From: Candidatus Poribacteria bacterium
GTDB lineage: Bacteria > Poribacteria > WGA-4E > WGA-3G
Length of the DNA stretch: 45,264 bases
Assembly (NCBI GenBank): GCA_022826805.1
Contig: JAJDUH010000004.1
Location: 1-45,264 of the forward strand
Direction of reading: 5' to 3'
The notes below the pieces were generated by a model. It was not told the origin of the DNA and ran no database searches. It saw only the letters and a list, made by a program, of their open reading frames with translations. Both the position numbers and the translations under genes were made by a program. Shown here one piece after another: positions 1 through 8,042 of the stretch. Numbering within the stretch: position 1 is the stretch's first letter; every line of letters begins with the position of its first letter.

Positions 1-168
1 ATACGTCTGTGTGAAGTTATGGAAACTTGCTAACAGAAACTGGCAATAATCCGAAAATAAGGGGTGCTTCTTTTCACAGAGAGTTACGGTCTTCATAAAG
101 TGAGAGTATAACACATTTCTAAACTATTGCGTAAGTCCTAAGTATCTGTTTTTGGGGACGGGCTCCCT

Positions 169-1371
169 ATGGTGGAGCCTGAAGCGGTTGGGATTTCTAC
201 CGAAAGACTCTCAAGAATTGATAAACTAATGGACGCACATATCGCGCAGCAGAAAATCGCTGGTGGTGTTACATTGCTGGCTCGACACGGAAAGATCGCA
301 CATCTTGGCGTTTACGGTATGATGGATGTCGAAGCGGGAAAACCAATGAAACCCGACACCATTTTCCGTATTGCGTCAATGACGAAACCGATCACGAGTG
401 TCGCTGTAATGATGCTCTATGAAGAGGGACATTTTCGGTTGAACGAGCCGGTCTCAAAATTCATTCCAGCTTTCAAGGAGATGCTTGTGCTGCCGCCGGA
501 AGATGCTGAAGATTTAACGCAACCTGTACCCGCAACAGAGCAGATTACAATTTGGAACCTGCTTACCCACACTGACGGTCTAACGTATCACTGGAATGAG
601 CGTTTAGGTCCACAGTACGCCGCTGCGGATATAACCCACGGGCTTCTTCAAGATGAGAGCACCCTCGCTGAAAAAATGAAAATCTTGGCAACTATTCCCT
701 TGTTGCATCAACCAGGTGCTGAATTTGAATACGGGCTGTCAATAGATTTGCTCGGTTACCTCGTTGAAGTTGTATCTGGGATGTCGATCGATGCATTTTT
801 CTCTGAGCGTATCTTCAAACCACTTGGTATGAAAGACACACACTTTTTTATACCTGCAGCGAAACGTGAACGGATCGCAACGGTGTATGAGCGAACCAAA
901 GATGGTCCGATAACGCGGAAGTCCAAGGAACCGACGGTAGATGGGTCGCTGATCTACTCGACTGACTATCCGTACAACGGTCCACGTACCTATTTCTCTG
1001 GCGGTGGTGGGTTAGTATCCACTGTCTCTGATTATGTTCGTTTTGCGCAAATGATGCTCAACGGTGGGAAACTTGACGGTGTCCGATTGTTAAGCCGAAA
1101 AACTGTTGAATTGATGACTACAAATCAGCTCGCCAAGATGGATGTCGATTTTGGGTTTGGTTTAGGCTTTGGCGTTGTCCGAGACGAATCAGACCTTAAT
1201 GAGATTGGGTCAGTTGGACGGTTTGGCTGGGGCGGTTTCTTCTTTACCAATTTCTTCATTGACCCGCAGGAACAGATGATTGGTATTTTCATGTGTCAAT
1301 TACATCCCAGCGGCGGTTTAGATCTCGGCGAAAGAATTCGCATCCTCTGCTACCAAGCGATCGCCGATTGA
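169..1371 (+). CDS. Serine hydrolase, class C beta-lactamase / penicillin-binding-like family
   Basis: 400 aa. The S-x-x-K motif SMTK (residues 70-73) supplies the nucleophilic serine and general base, and Y-G-L-S at 188-191 sits where the family has its Tyr motif. The Trp-Gly-Gly stretch near the C-terminus (WGWGGFFF region is GWGGFFF) fits the third active-site element. Family members are esterases, D-amino-acid peptidases or carboxypeptidases, and true beta-lactam resistance is not implied. There is no obvious signal peptide, so the protein may be cytoplasmic. No strong Shine-Dalgarno precedes the ATG, and the start is chosen because family homology begins within about ten residues. It stands alone, with a non-coding gap on each side. 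The substrate cannot be told from sequence. Confidence 0.88.
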   Translation: MVEPEAVGISTERLSRIDKLMDAHIAQQKIAGGVTLLARHGKIAHLGVYGMMDVEAGKPMKPDTIFRIASMTKPITSVAVMMLYEEGHFRLNEPVSKFIPAFKEMLVLPPEDAEDLTQPVPATEQITIWNLLTHTDGLTYHWNERLGPQYAAADITHGLLQDESTLAEKMKILATIPLLHQPGAEFEYGLSIDLLGYLVEVVSGMSIDAFFSERIFKPLGMKDTHFFIPAAKRERIATVYERTKDGPITRKSKEPTVDGSLIYSTDYPYNGPRTYFSGGGGLVSTVSDYVRFAQMMLNGGKLDGVRLLSRKTVELMTTNQLAKMDVDFGFGLGFGVVRDESDLNEIGSVGRFGWGGFFFTNFFIDPQEQMIGIFMCQLHPSGGLDLGERIRILCYQAIAD

Positions 1372-1422
1372 GATTGAAGGATGTTGTCCAGCTCATGGTA
1401 TAATTATATCGCAAGAACGTAA

Positions 1423-1519
1423 GTTGGGTTGAACGGGAAAATTCTTACAACGTAGACACACAAGAATGCTTTCGATATTCGTTACATCTTCAGCCTCCAA
1501 GAAACGAGTGAAACCCAAC
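1423..1519. repeat. Imperfect inverted repeat in the 1372-1599 gap
   Basis: GTTGGGTT (1423-1430) is mirrored by AACCCAAC (1512-1519) with about 80 nt between. The flanking bases suggest a longer diverged palindrome interrupted in the middle. It resembles the other GGTT/AACC palindromes in this window (17006, 32681). No gene is evident in the gap. Confidence 0.35.
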
Positions 1520-1599
1520 GTCCTTTTACGCACATCTTTATTGTTCGTCGCACGTTAATAACATCTACGGTAAATAATACAGGAAGGAAATTAACAAAT

Positions 1600-2631
1600 A
1601 TGCTAAGAGAACTCATTGCACCAGCCCAGGAGCAAGTCGCTTTCCGGGAATATGAAAGTCCACCCTTGCAAGCGAATGAAATTCGGGTAAAAAGCCAATT
1701 TGGTGCCGCCAAACACGGTTCAGAGATGGCATCATATAAGGGTTATGCAGGACCACGCGGTGCCTACGACTCGGAATATAAGATCTTTCGAGAAAACGGC
1801 ACCGGAATGGTGAGTTATCCCTCAGGGCTTGGTAACATGTGTGTTGGCGAGGTAACCGAAGTCGGAGCGGACGTTACCGGATTTAAAATTGGAGAACGTG
1901 TTTTTCGGCACAGTTCCTTCCGCGAAGAAAATGTTTGGGATGCAGCCGGTGTCCGGAAACTTCCTGATGGTGTGCCTTGGCAGGCAGCCGTGTGTCTCGA
2001 TCCCACAGATTTTGCCTTAGGTGCCGTACGCGACGGTCACGTCCGGATTGGTGATGCCGTGGCAGTTTTTGGGCTCGGTGGAATCGGACTGATGGCACTG
2101 CAGCTTGCCAAGTTAGCGGGTGCTTACCCGGTGATTGGTGTTGACCCGCTCGAATTGCGCCGCAATGTAGCCCTCAAATGTGGGGCTGATCTGGTCATTG
2201 ACTCGGCGGCTGTTGATGCGGGTTTAGAAATTAAAAAGGCTACTAACAAGCGTGGTGCCGATGTTTGTATTGAATATAGCGGACATCATATGGCACTCCA
2301 AGCGGCGATCCGCGGCGTGACGTATTTAGGAACAGTTGTCGCTGGGGCATGGCCCGGTATCTATCCAACAGGATTAGATCTCGGTGCTGAAGCGCATTTC
2401 AATCGACCGACGATTATCTTTTCACGCGCTTGTAGTGAACCGAATCCCGAATATCCAAATTGGAATGAAGACAGACTCTTTGAGATCAGTTGGCGGCTCC
2501 TTTGCGATGGTAGTTTAAAATCTGAACCAGTCGTACATCCCGTTGTCAACTTCGACGACCTGTTGGACGAATATCCGAAGATCGCGACGCACCCGGGTGA
2601 GAACGTAAAATTAGGCGTTCGATTCGCATAA
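1600..2631 (+). CDS. Zinc-type medium-chain dehydrogenase/reductase (MDR) family oxidoreductase
   Basis: 343 aa, the usual MDR length. An N-terminal GroES-like domain is followed by a Rossmann fold whose dinucleotide loop GLGGIG lies at 158-163 (preceded by AVF, followed by LMALQLAK). The acidic residue after the second strand (GVDPLE) favours NAD(H). The usual catalytic Cys and the GHE zinc motif are not clear: the equivalent segment reads AAKHGSEM, so zinc use and substrate are uncertain. The start is supported by a strong ribosome site (AGGAAGGA) 11 nt upstream of the ATG. MDR enzymes in similar genomes are annotated as alcohol or sugar-alcohol dehydrogenases. It is monocistronic, with an inverted repeat just downstream. 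Confidence 0.85.
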   Translation: MLRELIAPAQEQVAFREYESPPLQANEIRVKSQFGAAKHGSEMASYKGYAGPRGAYDSEYKIFRENGTGMVSYPSGLGNMCVGEVTEVGADVTGFKIGERVFRHSSFREENVWDAAGVRKLPDGVPWQAAVCLDPTDFALGAVRDGHVRIGDAVAVFGLGGIGLMALQLAKLAGAYPVIGVDPLELRRNVALKCGADLVIDSAAVDAGLEIKKATNKRGADVCIEYSGHHMALQAAIRGVTYLGTVVAGAWPGIYPTGLDLGAEAHFNRPTIIFSRACSEPNPEYPNWNEDRLFEISWRLLCDGSLKSEPVVHPVVNFDDLLDEYPKIATHPGENVKLGVRFA

Positions 2632-2646
2632 CCACGATTTTTCAGG

Positions 2647-2714
2647 GAGGAACCCTCCTTGACATGATACTGACTCAATTTTGCAATGTTATCGCGTCAA
2701 GGAGGACGTTCCTC
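2647..2714. repeat. 17-bp inverted repeat with 32-nt loop (possible terminator or mobile palindrome)
   Basis: The left arm at 2647-2663 (GAGGAACCCTCCTTGAC) pairs with the right arm at 2696-2714, where only two extra bases (AC) bulge. The left arm can also fold on itself (GGAGG/CCTCC). No T-run follows, so simple Rho-independent termination is not clear. It separates the MDR gene from the restriction-modification pair and may mark a boundary of the acquired segment. Confidence 0.6.
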
Positions 2715-2749
2715 GGTAGATAGCAACTTAGCTAAATATAAATTGATGA

Positions 2750-2779
2750 TACAATATTAATTCTTGTAATATACAAGAA
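2750..2779 (+). promoter_or_regulatory. Predicted -10 box and 19-bp palindromic operator of the type II R-M pair
   Basis: A TACAAT -10-like box lies at 2750-2755, with only a weak -35 (TTAGCT) 16 bp upstream. A perfect palindrome, TTCTTGTA-ATA-TACAAGAA, occupies 2761-2779, roughly where transcription would start. It abuts the purine-rich ribosome site and the ATG at 2790. Type II R-M operons are often autoregulated by the methyltransferase or a small controller protein. No controller gene is present, so binding by the methyltransferase itself is an inference. Confidence 0.45.
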
Positions 2780-2789
2780 GAGTAGTACT

Positions 2790-3644
2790 ATGCAAAATTC
2801 TCTGGATCAATTTTATACTAAAGAAGCAATAGCAAAATTATGTTGGAATCATCTTGTCAACACCATTTCTAATTTAGATAAAAACATAAACGATCTATTT
2901 TTTTTAGAACCTTCTGCAGGAAAAGGAGCTTTCTACAGCTTAATGCCAGAACACAGGCGTATTGGAATGGATTTAGAACCTAAGTGCGATGGTGTTAAGC
3001 TGCAGGATTTTTTGAAAACCGTAAGAATAGAGTTTGAACCACACAATACAGTGGTTGTTGGCAATCCACCATTTGGCAAAAGAGGTAATTTAGCGGTAGC
3101 ATTTTTTAATCATTCCGCCTATTTAGCTGAAACCGTAGCGTTTATAGTCCCCGTAATTTTCCGAAAGTTCATGATACATAAAAAATTGGATTCTCGGATG
3201 AAATTTATCAGTAAATTAGAGTTGCCTAAGGAATCTTTTGAATTTGATAACGGAAAAACCTACTCGGTAAATACTGAATTTCAGATATGGACTCGTTTGC
3301 CATGTTCGCGGGAAGATATGAGAGAATATGGAGCACTACCTATCTCCCATAAGGATTTTCAAATGTGGCAATATAATAATACCCCTGAAGCATTAAAAGT
3401 ATTTGAAAATGATTTTGATTTTGCTGTTCCCTCTCAGGGGTGGCAGGACTATTCCAGGAGGGAAACGGAAGCTGACAATTGTGAAAAGCATAAGCAATGG
3501 ATACTGTTAAAAGCTAAAAATTCTGTTGTTTTGTCACGCTTATTAGCCATTGATTACAACGGATTGGCACACAGATGCACAACAACCATCCCCGGGTTTA
3601 GAAAAGGCGATCTGGTTAAGGAGTATTCTGAACTCTATGAGTAG
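2790..3644 (+). CDS. Type II DNA methyltransferase (N6-adenine or N4-cytosine class)
   Basis: 284 aa. The SAM-binding motif I is LEPSAGKGAF (39-48), an acidic motif II residue follows at D61, and the catalytic motif IV NPPF is at 92-95. The I-then-IV order with a C-terminal recognition region matches gamma-class amino-methyltransferases. It would methylate the site cut by the next gene, protecting host DNA. The final codons overlap the nuclease start by 8 nt (ATGAGTAG), so translation is coupled. The reading frame is visibly richer in A/T than its neighbours, which suggests horizontal transfer. The recognition sequence cannot be read from the protein. Confidence 0.87.
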   Translation: MQNSLDQFYTKEAIAKLCWNHLVNTISNLDKNINDLFFLEPSAGKGAFYSLMPEHRRIGMDLEPKCDGVKLQDFLKTVRIEFEPHNTVVVGNPPFGKRGNLAVAFFNHSAYLAETVAFIVPVIFRKFMIHKKLDSRMKFISKLELPKESFEFDNGKTYSVNTEFQIWTRLPCSREDMREYGALPISHKDFQMWQYNNTPEALKVFENDFDFAVPSQGWQDYSRRETEADNCEKHKQWILLKAKNSVVLSRLLAIDYNGLAHRCTTTIPGFRKGDLVKEYSELYE

Positions 3645-4308
3645 AATTTACGATTTTTTCTCAGATATAAAAAATAATCCGCTGGATTATGTTGGCTGGT
3701 CAAGTAACTCCGATTTTGAAAAACAAGTGATAGAGCAGTTGGAAACGTTTGGCTATTATGAAACTGACTTCAATGAGTTAGGAAATAGTTACAAGACATA
3801 TTGGCGTAAACTGATAGAAAGCGATGACAGAATTATAGAAAATGTAACACAGCTCAAGCAAAACTATATTGCGCAACCGTTCGGTACACAAAGATATCCG
3901 GATGTCCTAATCCTGGACAACAAAACCGTGTTGTGTTTAGAGTTAAAATCCAGTAAGGGCACAAAACCCGTTTGGAATTCTGGATTGCCTAAGGCAAATG
4001 GACTATATGTATTCGGATCCTATGTCAAAAAGGATATCACATTTTTTAGAGGTAGCGATATACTCAGTGATGAAGATAGGAAACGACTCTCGGGATTTTT
4101 TGAAGACGCGATGGAAAATGCTGAATCATTTAATCAGGAATATATGTCAAACCAAGAATTCGGTTTTGGTGTGTATGCCAGAAAAATGTATCAAAATCAA
4201 CAAACATACAACCCTCAAGCTATTATTAACTTTTTTCAAAACCGTAGACGATACGATTTAGAAGGGCAAGTATTAGAATATTGCAAAGGATTACAGCATT
4301 CTGACTAA
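3637..4308 (+). CDS. Type II restriction endonuclease, PD-(D/E)XK fold
   Basis: 223 aa from the ATG at 3637, which overlaps the methyltransferase stop and has AAGGAG about 13 nt upstream. An in-frame ATG at 3550 would force a 95-nt overlap and is less likely. The catalytic signature is RYPDVLIL (D89) followed by LELKSSK (E102, K104), the PD...ExK arrangement of metal-dependent nucleases, with a likely helix after it. Pairing with the upstream methyltransferase makes a type II restriction enzyme the natural reading. I do not recognise the specific family or site. The DNA is AT-rich like its partner. A convergent gene follows after a terminator hairpin. Confidence 0.8.
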   Translation: MSRIYDFFSDIKNNPLDYVGWSSNSDFEKQVIEQLETFGYYETDFNELGNSYKTYWRKLIESDDRIIENVTQLKQNYIAQPFGTQRYPDVLILDNKTVLCLELKSSKGTKPVWNSGLPKANGLYVFGSYVKKDITFFRGSDILSDEDRKRLSGFFEDAMENAESFNQEYMSNQEFGFGVYARKMYQNQQTYNPQAIINFFQNRRRYDLEGQVLEYCKGLQHSD

Positions 4309-4342
4309 CAGAATTAACCTAATGTCCGAAAATAAAAGGAAT

Positions 4343-4365
4343 CCTCACCGTTCTACACGGCGAGG
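4343..4365 (-). terminator. Rho-independent-like terminator of the Gfo/Idh gene
   Basis: CCTCACCG (4343-4350) pairs with CGGCGAGG (4358-4365) around a 7-nt loop. The single mismatch becomes a G-U pair in minus-strand RNA. Continuing on the minus strand, the hairpin is followed by a T-rich tract (ATTCCTTTTATTTT). It lies 4 nt past the stop at 4369 and separates two convergent genes. Confidence 0.65.
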
Positions 4366-4368
4366 ATG

Positions 4369-5358
4369 TCAATGTAGTCCTGCCGCCCGTAGCACAGTTT
4401 CCTGAACTGTGAACTCATGGTCCAGTGAACGATCAGGAGACTTCTCACCCCGAATATCAGCCACAAACGCTCGAAGGCTCTCAACGTAACGCGGCCGCGG
4501 CTCCACAGGCACCGTCTGCCAACCTTTCGCGAATCCCTCTCGTTCTTCATCAAGACACAACCGCAACGCAGGTGGTTCAAGCGGCTCAAGAATCGCACTC
4601 CCGCGGGTCCCATAGACTTCCAATCGCCTTGATTTGCCCGAATCCACTTCCAACGCCGTTGACTCAAGAATCGCCAATGCTCTCGGATATTCAAATACAG
4701 CCGCTGTATTGTTCCGATACCACGGGACGTCATGTCCGTCATGCCTCGAAAACGGTGTCACTTGTGTTGGCTGCCCTAACAAGGCAACAATAATATCGGT
4801 GAGATGGCAAGCGAGGATGAACATAATGCCCCCTGAGTGTTCTCCAAGTGAATCCCAGCGTTGCCAGTGAGCATCGCTTGAAGGTCCTGATGAAATGCGG
4901 CCCCGAACAGAAAAAATTTCGCCGAGTTTGCCGGAGTGCACCCAATCAAGGATAAACTGAAAACCAGCATTGTATCGGAACATATAGCCGAGTTGAACGA
5001 GCAACTTTCTGTCGCGTGCAATGTCCAAAACCTCTCGAAATTCATTGAGGTTATCACCAGCAGGTTTATCGAACCAAACGTGCTTGCCGTGTTCAAGAAT
5101 CTCCCGAGCAAAAGTGAGATTCTGCGACACACGTCCCTGCGCCGCCACCCCAACGATTGTTTCATCATCGAGTATCTCTTCTTTGGACGAAAACCAGTGA
5201 ACGTCTTCATAGGCTGCGGTTTGACCAAGCGTCTCTCGGACTTCTATTGACGGCTCAAAGACACCGGCGAACTCAATTTCATCGCTTTCCTTCATTACAC
5301 GCGCTTTCCCCGAAGCATGGTCGTGGGAAATGCCGTATTGTGCAAGTCTCAATTTCAC
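4369..5358 (-). CDS. Gfo/Idh/MocA family NAD(P)-dependent oxidoreductase
   Basis: 329 aa. It has an N-terminal Rossmann fold and the family motif HVWFDKPAGDN, equivalent to the EKP motif but with Asp for Glu before Lys-Pro; the Lys is the usual catalytic residue. A C-terminal alpha/beta substrate domain follows (GYMFRYN region, then SVRGRISSG). Family members oxidise or reduce sugars, inositols or related polyols. The start is GTG with a clear AAGGAG nine bases upstream; no nearer ATG exists. It is transcribed away from the glutaredoxin-like gene and ends at a hairpin terminator. The substrate is unknown; sugar catabolism would fit the sulfatase and epimerase-like genes elsewhere in the window. 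Confidence 0.86.
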   Translation of the reverse strand: MKLRLAQYGISHDHASGKARVMKESDEIEFAGVFEPSIEVRETLGQTAAYEDVHWFSSKEEILDDETIVGVAAQGRVSQNLTFAREILEHGKHVWFDKPAGDNLNEFREVLDIARDRKLLVQLGYMFRYNAGFQFILDWVHSGKLGEIFSVRGRISSGPSSDAHWQRWDSLGEHSGGIMFILACHLTDIIVALLGQPTQVTPFSRHDGHDVPWYRNNTAAVFEYPRALAILESTALEVDSGKSRRLEVYGTRGSAILEPLEPPALRLCLDEEREGFAKGWQTVPVEPRPRYVESLRAFVADIRGEKSPDRSLDHEFTVQETVLRAAGLH

Positions 5359-5427
5359 GTTTTTTCTCCTTGGAGGATATTATCTTTCAAACCTGTGATT
5401 GCGAAAAAAATCAGGTAAGATTTTATG

Positions 5428-5436
5428 ATTATATCA
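5428..5436 (-). promoter_or_regulatory. Extended -10 promoter for the Gfo/Idh gene, inside a palindrome
   Basis: Read on the minus strand this is TGATATAAT, an extended -10 box, about 70 nt before the GTG start. It lies within the palindrome TATGAT-TAT-ATCATA (5424-5438). No convincing -35 is seen, as is usual for extended -10 promoters. The symmetric sequence could also serve the divergent gene or bind a dimeric regulator. Confidence 0.4.
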
Positions 5437-5503
5437 TAGAATCCACATTGCTTCATCTAAAAAGTGAGTGCGATTTTTGGCAACTTGTGCTAAACTTTAG
5501 CGC

Positions 5504-5797
5504 ATGGAAATCCCAATCCAACTCCAGTTTTACACGAAACCGGATTGCCCGCTTTGTGACGAGGCAAAAGTAGTTCTGCAAAGCATCAAGGCAAGGGCGT
5601 CGTTTGTTGCGATTGAGAAAATCGACATCACCAAAAATCTCGGATTATTCACAAAATATAAGCATCTGATTCCAGTGCTTGAATTAGATGGACAACGGCT
5701 TTTTGTCCATCATGCCACCTATTGGAAGCTAATATGGCAACTCCGGTGGCACTGGATTCGGAGATTTATAACCCAAATCGGTAGGCGAGGTTTGTAA
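5504..5797 (+). CDS. Glutaredoxin-like / DUF836-type thioredoxin-fold protein
   Basis: 97 aa. The redox motif C-P-L-C at residues 15-18 follows a beta strand (QLQFYTKPD), and a likely cis-proline occurs in LIPVLELDG. The length and the DCPLCDEAK context fit small glutaredoxin-like proteins that reduce disulfides in the cytoplasm. The C-terminus is unusual. The last codons (GRRGL then stop) are read from a 9-bp palindrome at 5784-5804, and the preceding stretch is rich in Trp, Arg and Ile, so the tail has probably been replaced or extended by insertion of the repeat. No good ribosome site is visible before the ATG. Confidence 0.75.
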   Translation: MEIPIQLQFYTKPDCPLCDEAKVVLQSIKARASFVAIEKIDITKNLGLFTKYKHLIPVLELDGQRLFVHHATYWKLIWQLRWHWIRRFITQIGRRGL

Positions 5798-5804
5798 CCT
5801 CGCC
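5784..5804. repeat. Short palindromic repeat (GGCGAGGTT family)
   Basis: GGCGAGGTT (5784-5792), loop TGT, AACCTCGCC (5796-5804): a perfect 9-bp stem. It overlaps the stop codon of the glutaredoxin-like gene. Related palindromes occur at 17785-17826 (same arms), 17006-17032 and 32681-32701. It may act as a terminator, or be a MITE/REP-like element. Confidence 0.75.
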
Positions 5805-5856
5805 GATTCTAAAATCTGACCTAAAACTTGCTGTAGAGAATGACAAGGAGGTAGGC

Positions 5857-7476
5857 ATGGCTTTTCCATCACACGGTACAACACACCGAACCACTGTAAC
5901 GGGGACGCGCGGAATGGCGACAAGTGCTCACCCGCTTGCAAGTCTTGCTGGTGCCCGCATGTTACTTGCTGGGGGCAACGCATTTGATGCAGCAGTCGCA
6001 GTGGCTTCGACACTCAACGTCGTTGAGCCTTATATGTCAGGTATTGCTGGCAATGGGTATATGTTACTCTATAGTGCGAAGGAAAAAACACATCATGTGA
6101 TAGATTATCTGGGCACTGCGCCTTACGCAGCAACACTGGATGTCTATCCAACGCTTGAAAGCCAGCAAATTGGAATTCGCGCCGGTATGGTTCCGGGCGG
6201 ATGTGGTGGGTGGTTGGCTGCGCTGGACCGGTATGGAAGTATGTCTCGTGCCGATGTCTTTGCTCCAGCAATTGAATTAGCAGAAAACGGGTACGCCGTC
6301 ACCGTCAAGAATGCAGAATTCATGGCAGGTGCTTACCACTATTTCTCAGAAAGAGCTGCAGAGGTCATTGCCCCACGAGGTAGAACGCCACATCCCGGTG
6401 AAGTTTTGGTGCAAAAGGATCTCGCCCAAACGTTCCGTACGGTTGCCGAAGGTGGTGCGGAAGCGTTCTATCGCGGCGACATTGCCAAGGAGATTGTCCG
6501 TTTTTCCGAAGAGACTGGCGGGTTAATAACTGAAAAGGATTTGACTGATTTTGAGGTGTTGTGGCAGGAACCCATCTCAGTTACTTACAAAGATTACGAA
6601 ATTTACTGTCCACCGCCGCCGTGTTCAGGTTTTCAATATCTTGAGACGCTAAATATCTTGGAAAACGATGCCCTCGGTGAACTCGGACACAATACGCCGG
6701 AATACTTACATTTGTTGATAGAAGCGATTAAATTAGCAAGTGCAGATAGAGCGGAACACGCGCCCCGTCCTGATCCACCCATTGAACGCTTATTATCTAA
6801 AGAATATGCGAGTGCGCAACGCAAACGCATTGGTGAACAGGCAGCCGTCAGCGGCGGTGAACGTTGGTCAAAAGACAAACTACCCGGTGAAATTATTGCT
6901 AACGATTGGACAACCGAATGCACAACCCACTTTGACACCGCTGATGCAGAAGGGAATATTGTCGCAGTGACACAGAGCCTCGGTCAGCCGTTCGGCACGG
7001 GCGTAATTCTCGGTTCAACGGGAATGTTCCTCAACAATTTCATGAACTGGTTTGATAGAATCCCAGAAAGTCCGAATGCCGTTGGACCGCATAAACGGAT
7101 AGAGATGTGCATGTCGCCGTGCCAAGTCTGGAAGGGTGATAACCCCTTTGCTGCAATCGGCACGCCGGGGAGCCACGGCATCCTCCAGACGACACTGCAG
7201 ATGGTGTTGAATCTGATCGAACACGGAATGAACGTTCAAGCAGCAATTGAGGCACCCCGTGTTCGCTTGGTTGATCCTGGAACGCATGTGAGTATGGAGG
7301 GACGTATTCCGGTTGCAGTGCGCGCAGCATTAGAAGCGCGTGGACATGACGTAGAGGTGTTGCCCGATTGGACGGCAACTGTCGGTGGTGGGCACGGTAT
7401 CGCCTTTGATACAGAAGAAGGCAGCTTCATGGGTGGTGCTGATCCGCGACGCGATGGGTATGCAATAGGTGTATAA
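5857..7476 (+). CDS. ggt: Gamma-glutamyltransferase (gamma-glutamyltranspeptidase) family
   Basis: 539 aa, the usual proenzyme length. The self-cleavage and catalytic motif TTHFD is at 356-360, so Thr356 would be the nucleophile at the new N-terminus of the small subunit. SGIAGNGYMLLY near residues 61-72 is the oxyanion/substrate region of the large subunit, and the glycine-rich VGGGHGIAF lies near the C-terminus. The enzyme hydrolyses or transfers gamma-glutamyl groups from glutathione and related compounds. No signal peptide is seen, although many bacterial homologues are periplasmic. The start has a strong AAGGAGG site. YwrD-type gamma-glutamyltransferases without signal peptides are the closest comparison; a glutathione substrate is not proven. 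Confidence 0.9.
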   Translation: MAFPSHGTTHRTTVTGTRGMATSAHPLASLAGARMLLAGGNAFDAAVAVASTLNVVEPYMSGIAGNGYMLLYSAKEKTHHVIDYLGTAPYAATLDVYPTLESQQIGIRAGMVPGGCGGWLAALDRYGSMSRADVFAPAIELAENGYAVTVKNAEFMAGAYHYFSERAAEVIAPRGRTPHPGEVLVQKDLAQTFRTVAEGGAEAFYRGDIAKEIVRFSEETGGLITEKDLTDFEVLWQEPISVTYKDYEIYCPPPPCSGFQYLETLNILENDALGELGHNTPEYLHLLIEAIKLASADRAEHAPRPDPPIERLLSKEYASAQRKRIGEQAAVSGGERWSKDKLPGEIIANDWTTECTTHFDTADAEGNIVAVTQSLGQPFGTGVILGSTGMFLNNFMNWFDRIPESPNAVGPHKRIEMCMSPCQVWKGDNPFAAIGTPGSHGILQTTLQMVLNLIEHGMNVQAAIEAPRVRLVDPGTHVSMEGRIPVAVRAALEARGHDVEVLPDWTATVGGGHGIAFDTEEGSFMGGADPRRDGYAIGV

Positions 7477-7527
7477 CTTGTACGGATAGATCCTGTGCCT
7501 ATCCTCTGAGATGCAATTGAGGTCTGA

Positions 7528-7977
7528 ATGATTCATCCAAAACACATTGTGGCTGTCTCTGGACTGGTCTGTCATCCCAACGGTGAAATCTTACTGATAC
7601 GAAGTCCGCGCCGCGGCTGGGAGTTTCCGGGTGGTCAAGTCGAAGAAGGCGAGAACCTTATTGAAGCCTTGCAACGTGAAATTCAAGAAGAGGCTGGTGT
7701 CACCACATCCGTTGGGGCACTGATTGGAATTTACTCAAACATCAAGTCACCTACTAAATTGATGTTCGGTTTCTTAGCGGATTACGTTTCTGGTGAATTA
7801 AGTACAAGCAATGAGAGTTTAGAGACCGAATGGGTTGCGCGTGATTTAGTTTTGCAGCGTATATCGAATCCTGCTATTTATGACCGAATGAAAGATATGC
7901 TCAATTTTTCTGGACGTGTCATTTATCGCGTTTATACTAACAGTCCATATCAGATTTGTGAGCAACGTTTTCTGTAA
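7528..7977 (+). CDS. NUDIX hydrolase
   Basis: 149 aa. A complete Nudix box occupies residues 36-58: G36, E42, R50-E51, E54-E55 and G57, with the expected spacing. These bind Mg2+ for hydrolysis of nucleoside-diphosphate-linked substrates. The N-terminal strand (HIVAVSGLVCHPNGEILLIRS is two strands of the fold) is typical. The specific substrate (nucleotide sanitation, ADP-ribose or nucleotide sugar) is not readable. GAGG lies about 7 nt before the ATG. The gap to the preceding gene is only 51 nt, so it may be co-transcribed with ggt. Confidence 0.88.
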   Translation: MIHPKHIVAVSGLVCHPNGEILLIRSPRRGWEFPGGQVEEGENLIEALQREIQEEAGVTTSVGALIGIYSNIKSPTKLMFGFLADYVSGELSTSNESLETEWVARDLVLQRISNPAIYDRMKDMLNFSGRVIYRVYTNSPYQICEQRFL

Positions 7978-8042
7978 AATTGACGTGAATCAACTACTGA
8001 TAATGTCATGTATATGTAAAATAAAATCCTTAGGGAGGAATT

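Noticed and set aside
3550..3636. Earlier start for the restriction endonuclease
   Set aside because: It would overlap the methyltransferase by 95 nt; the ATG at 3637 gives a normal 8-nt overlap.
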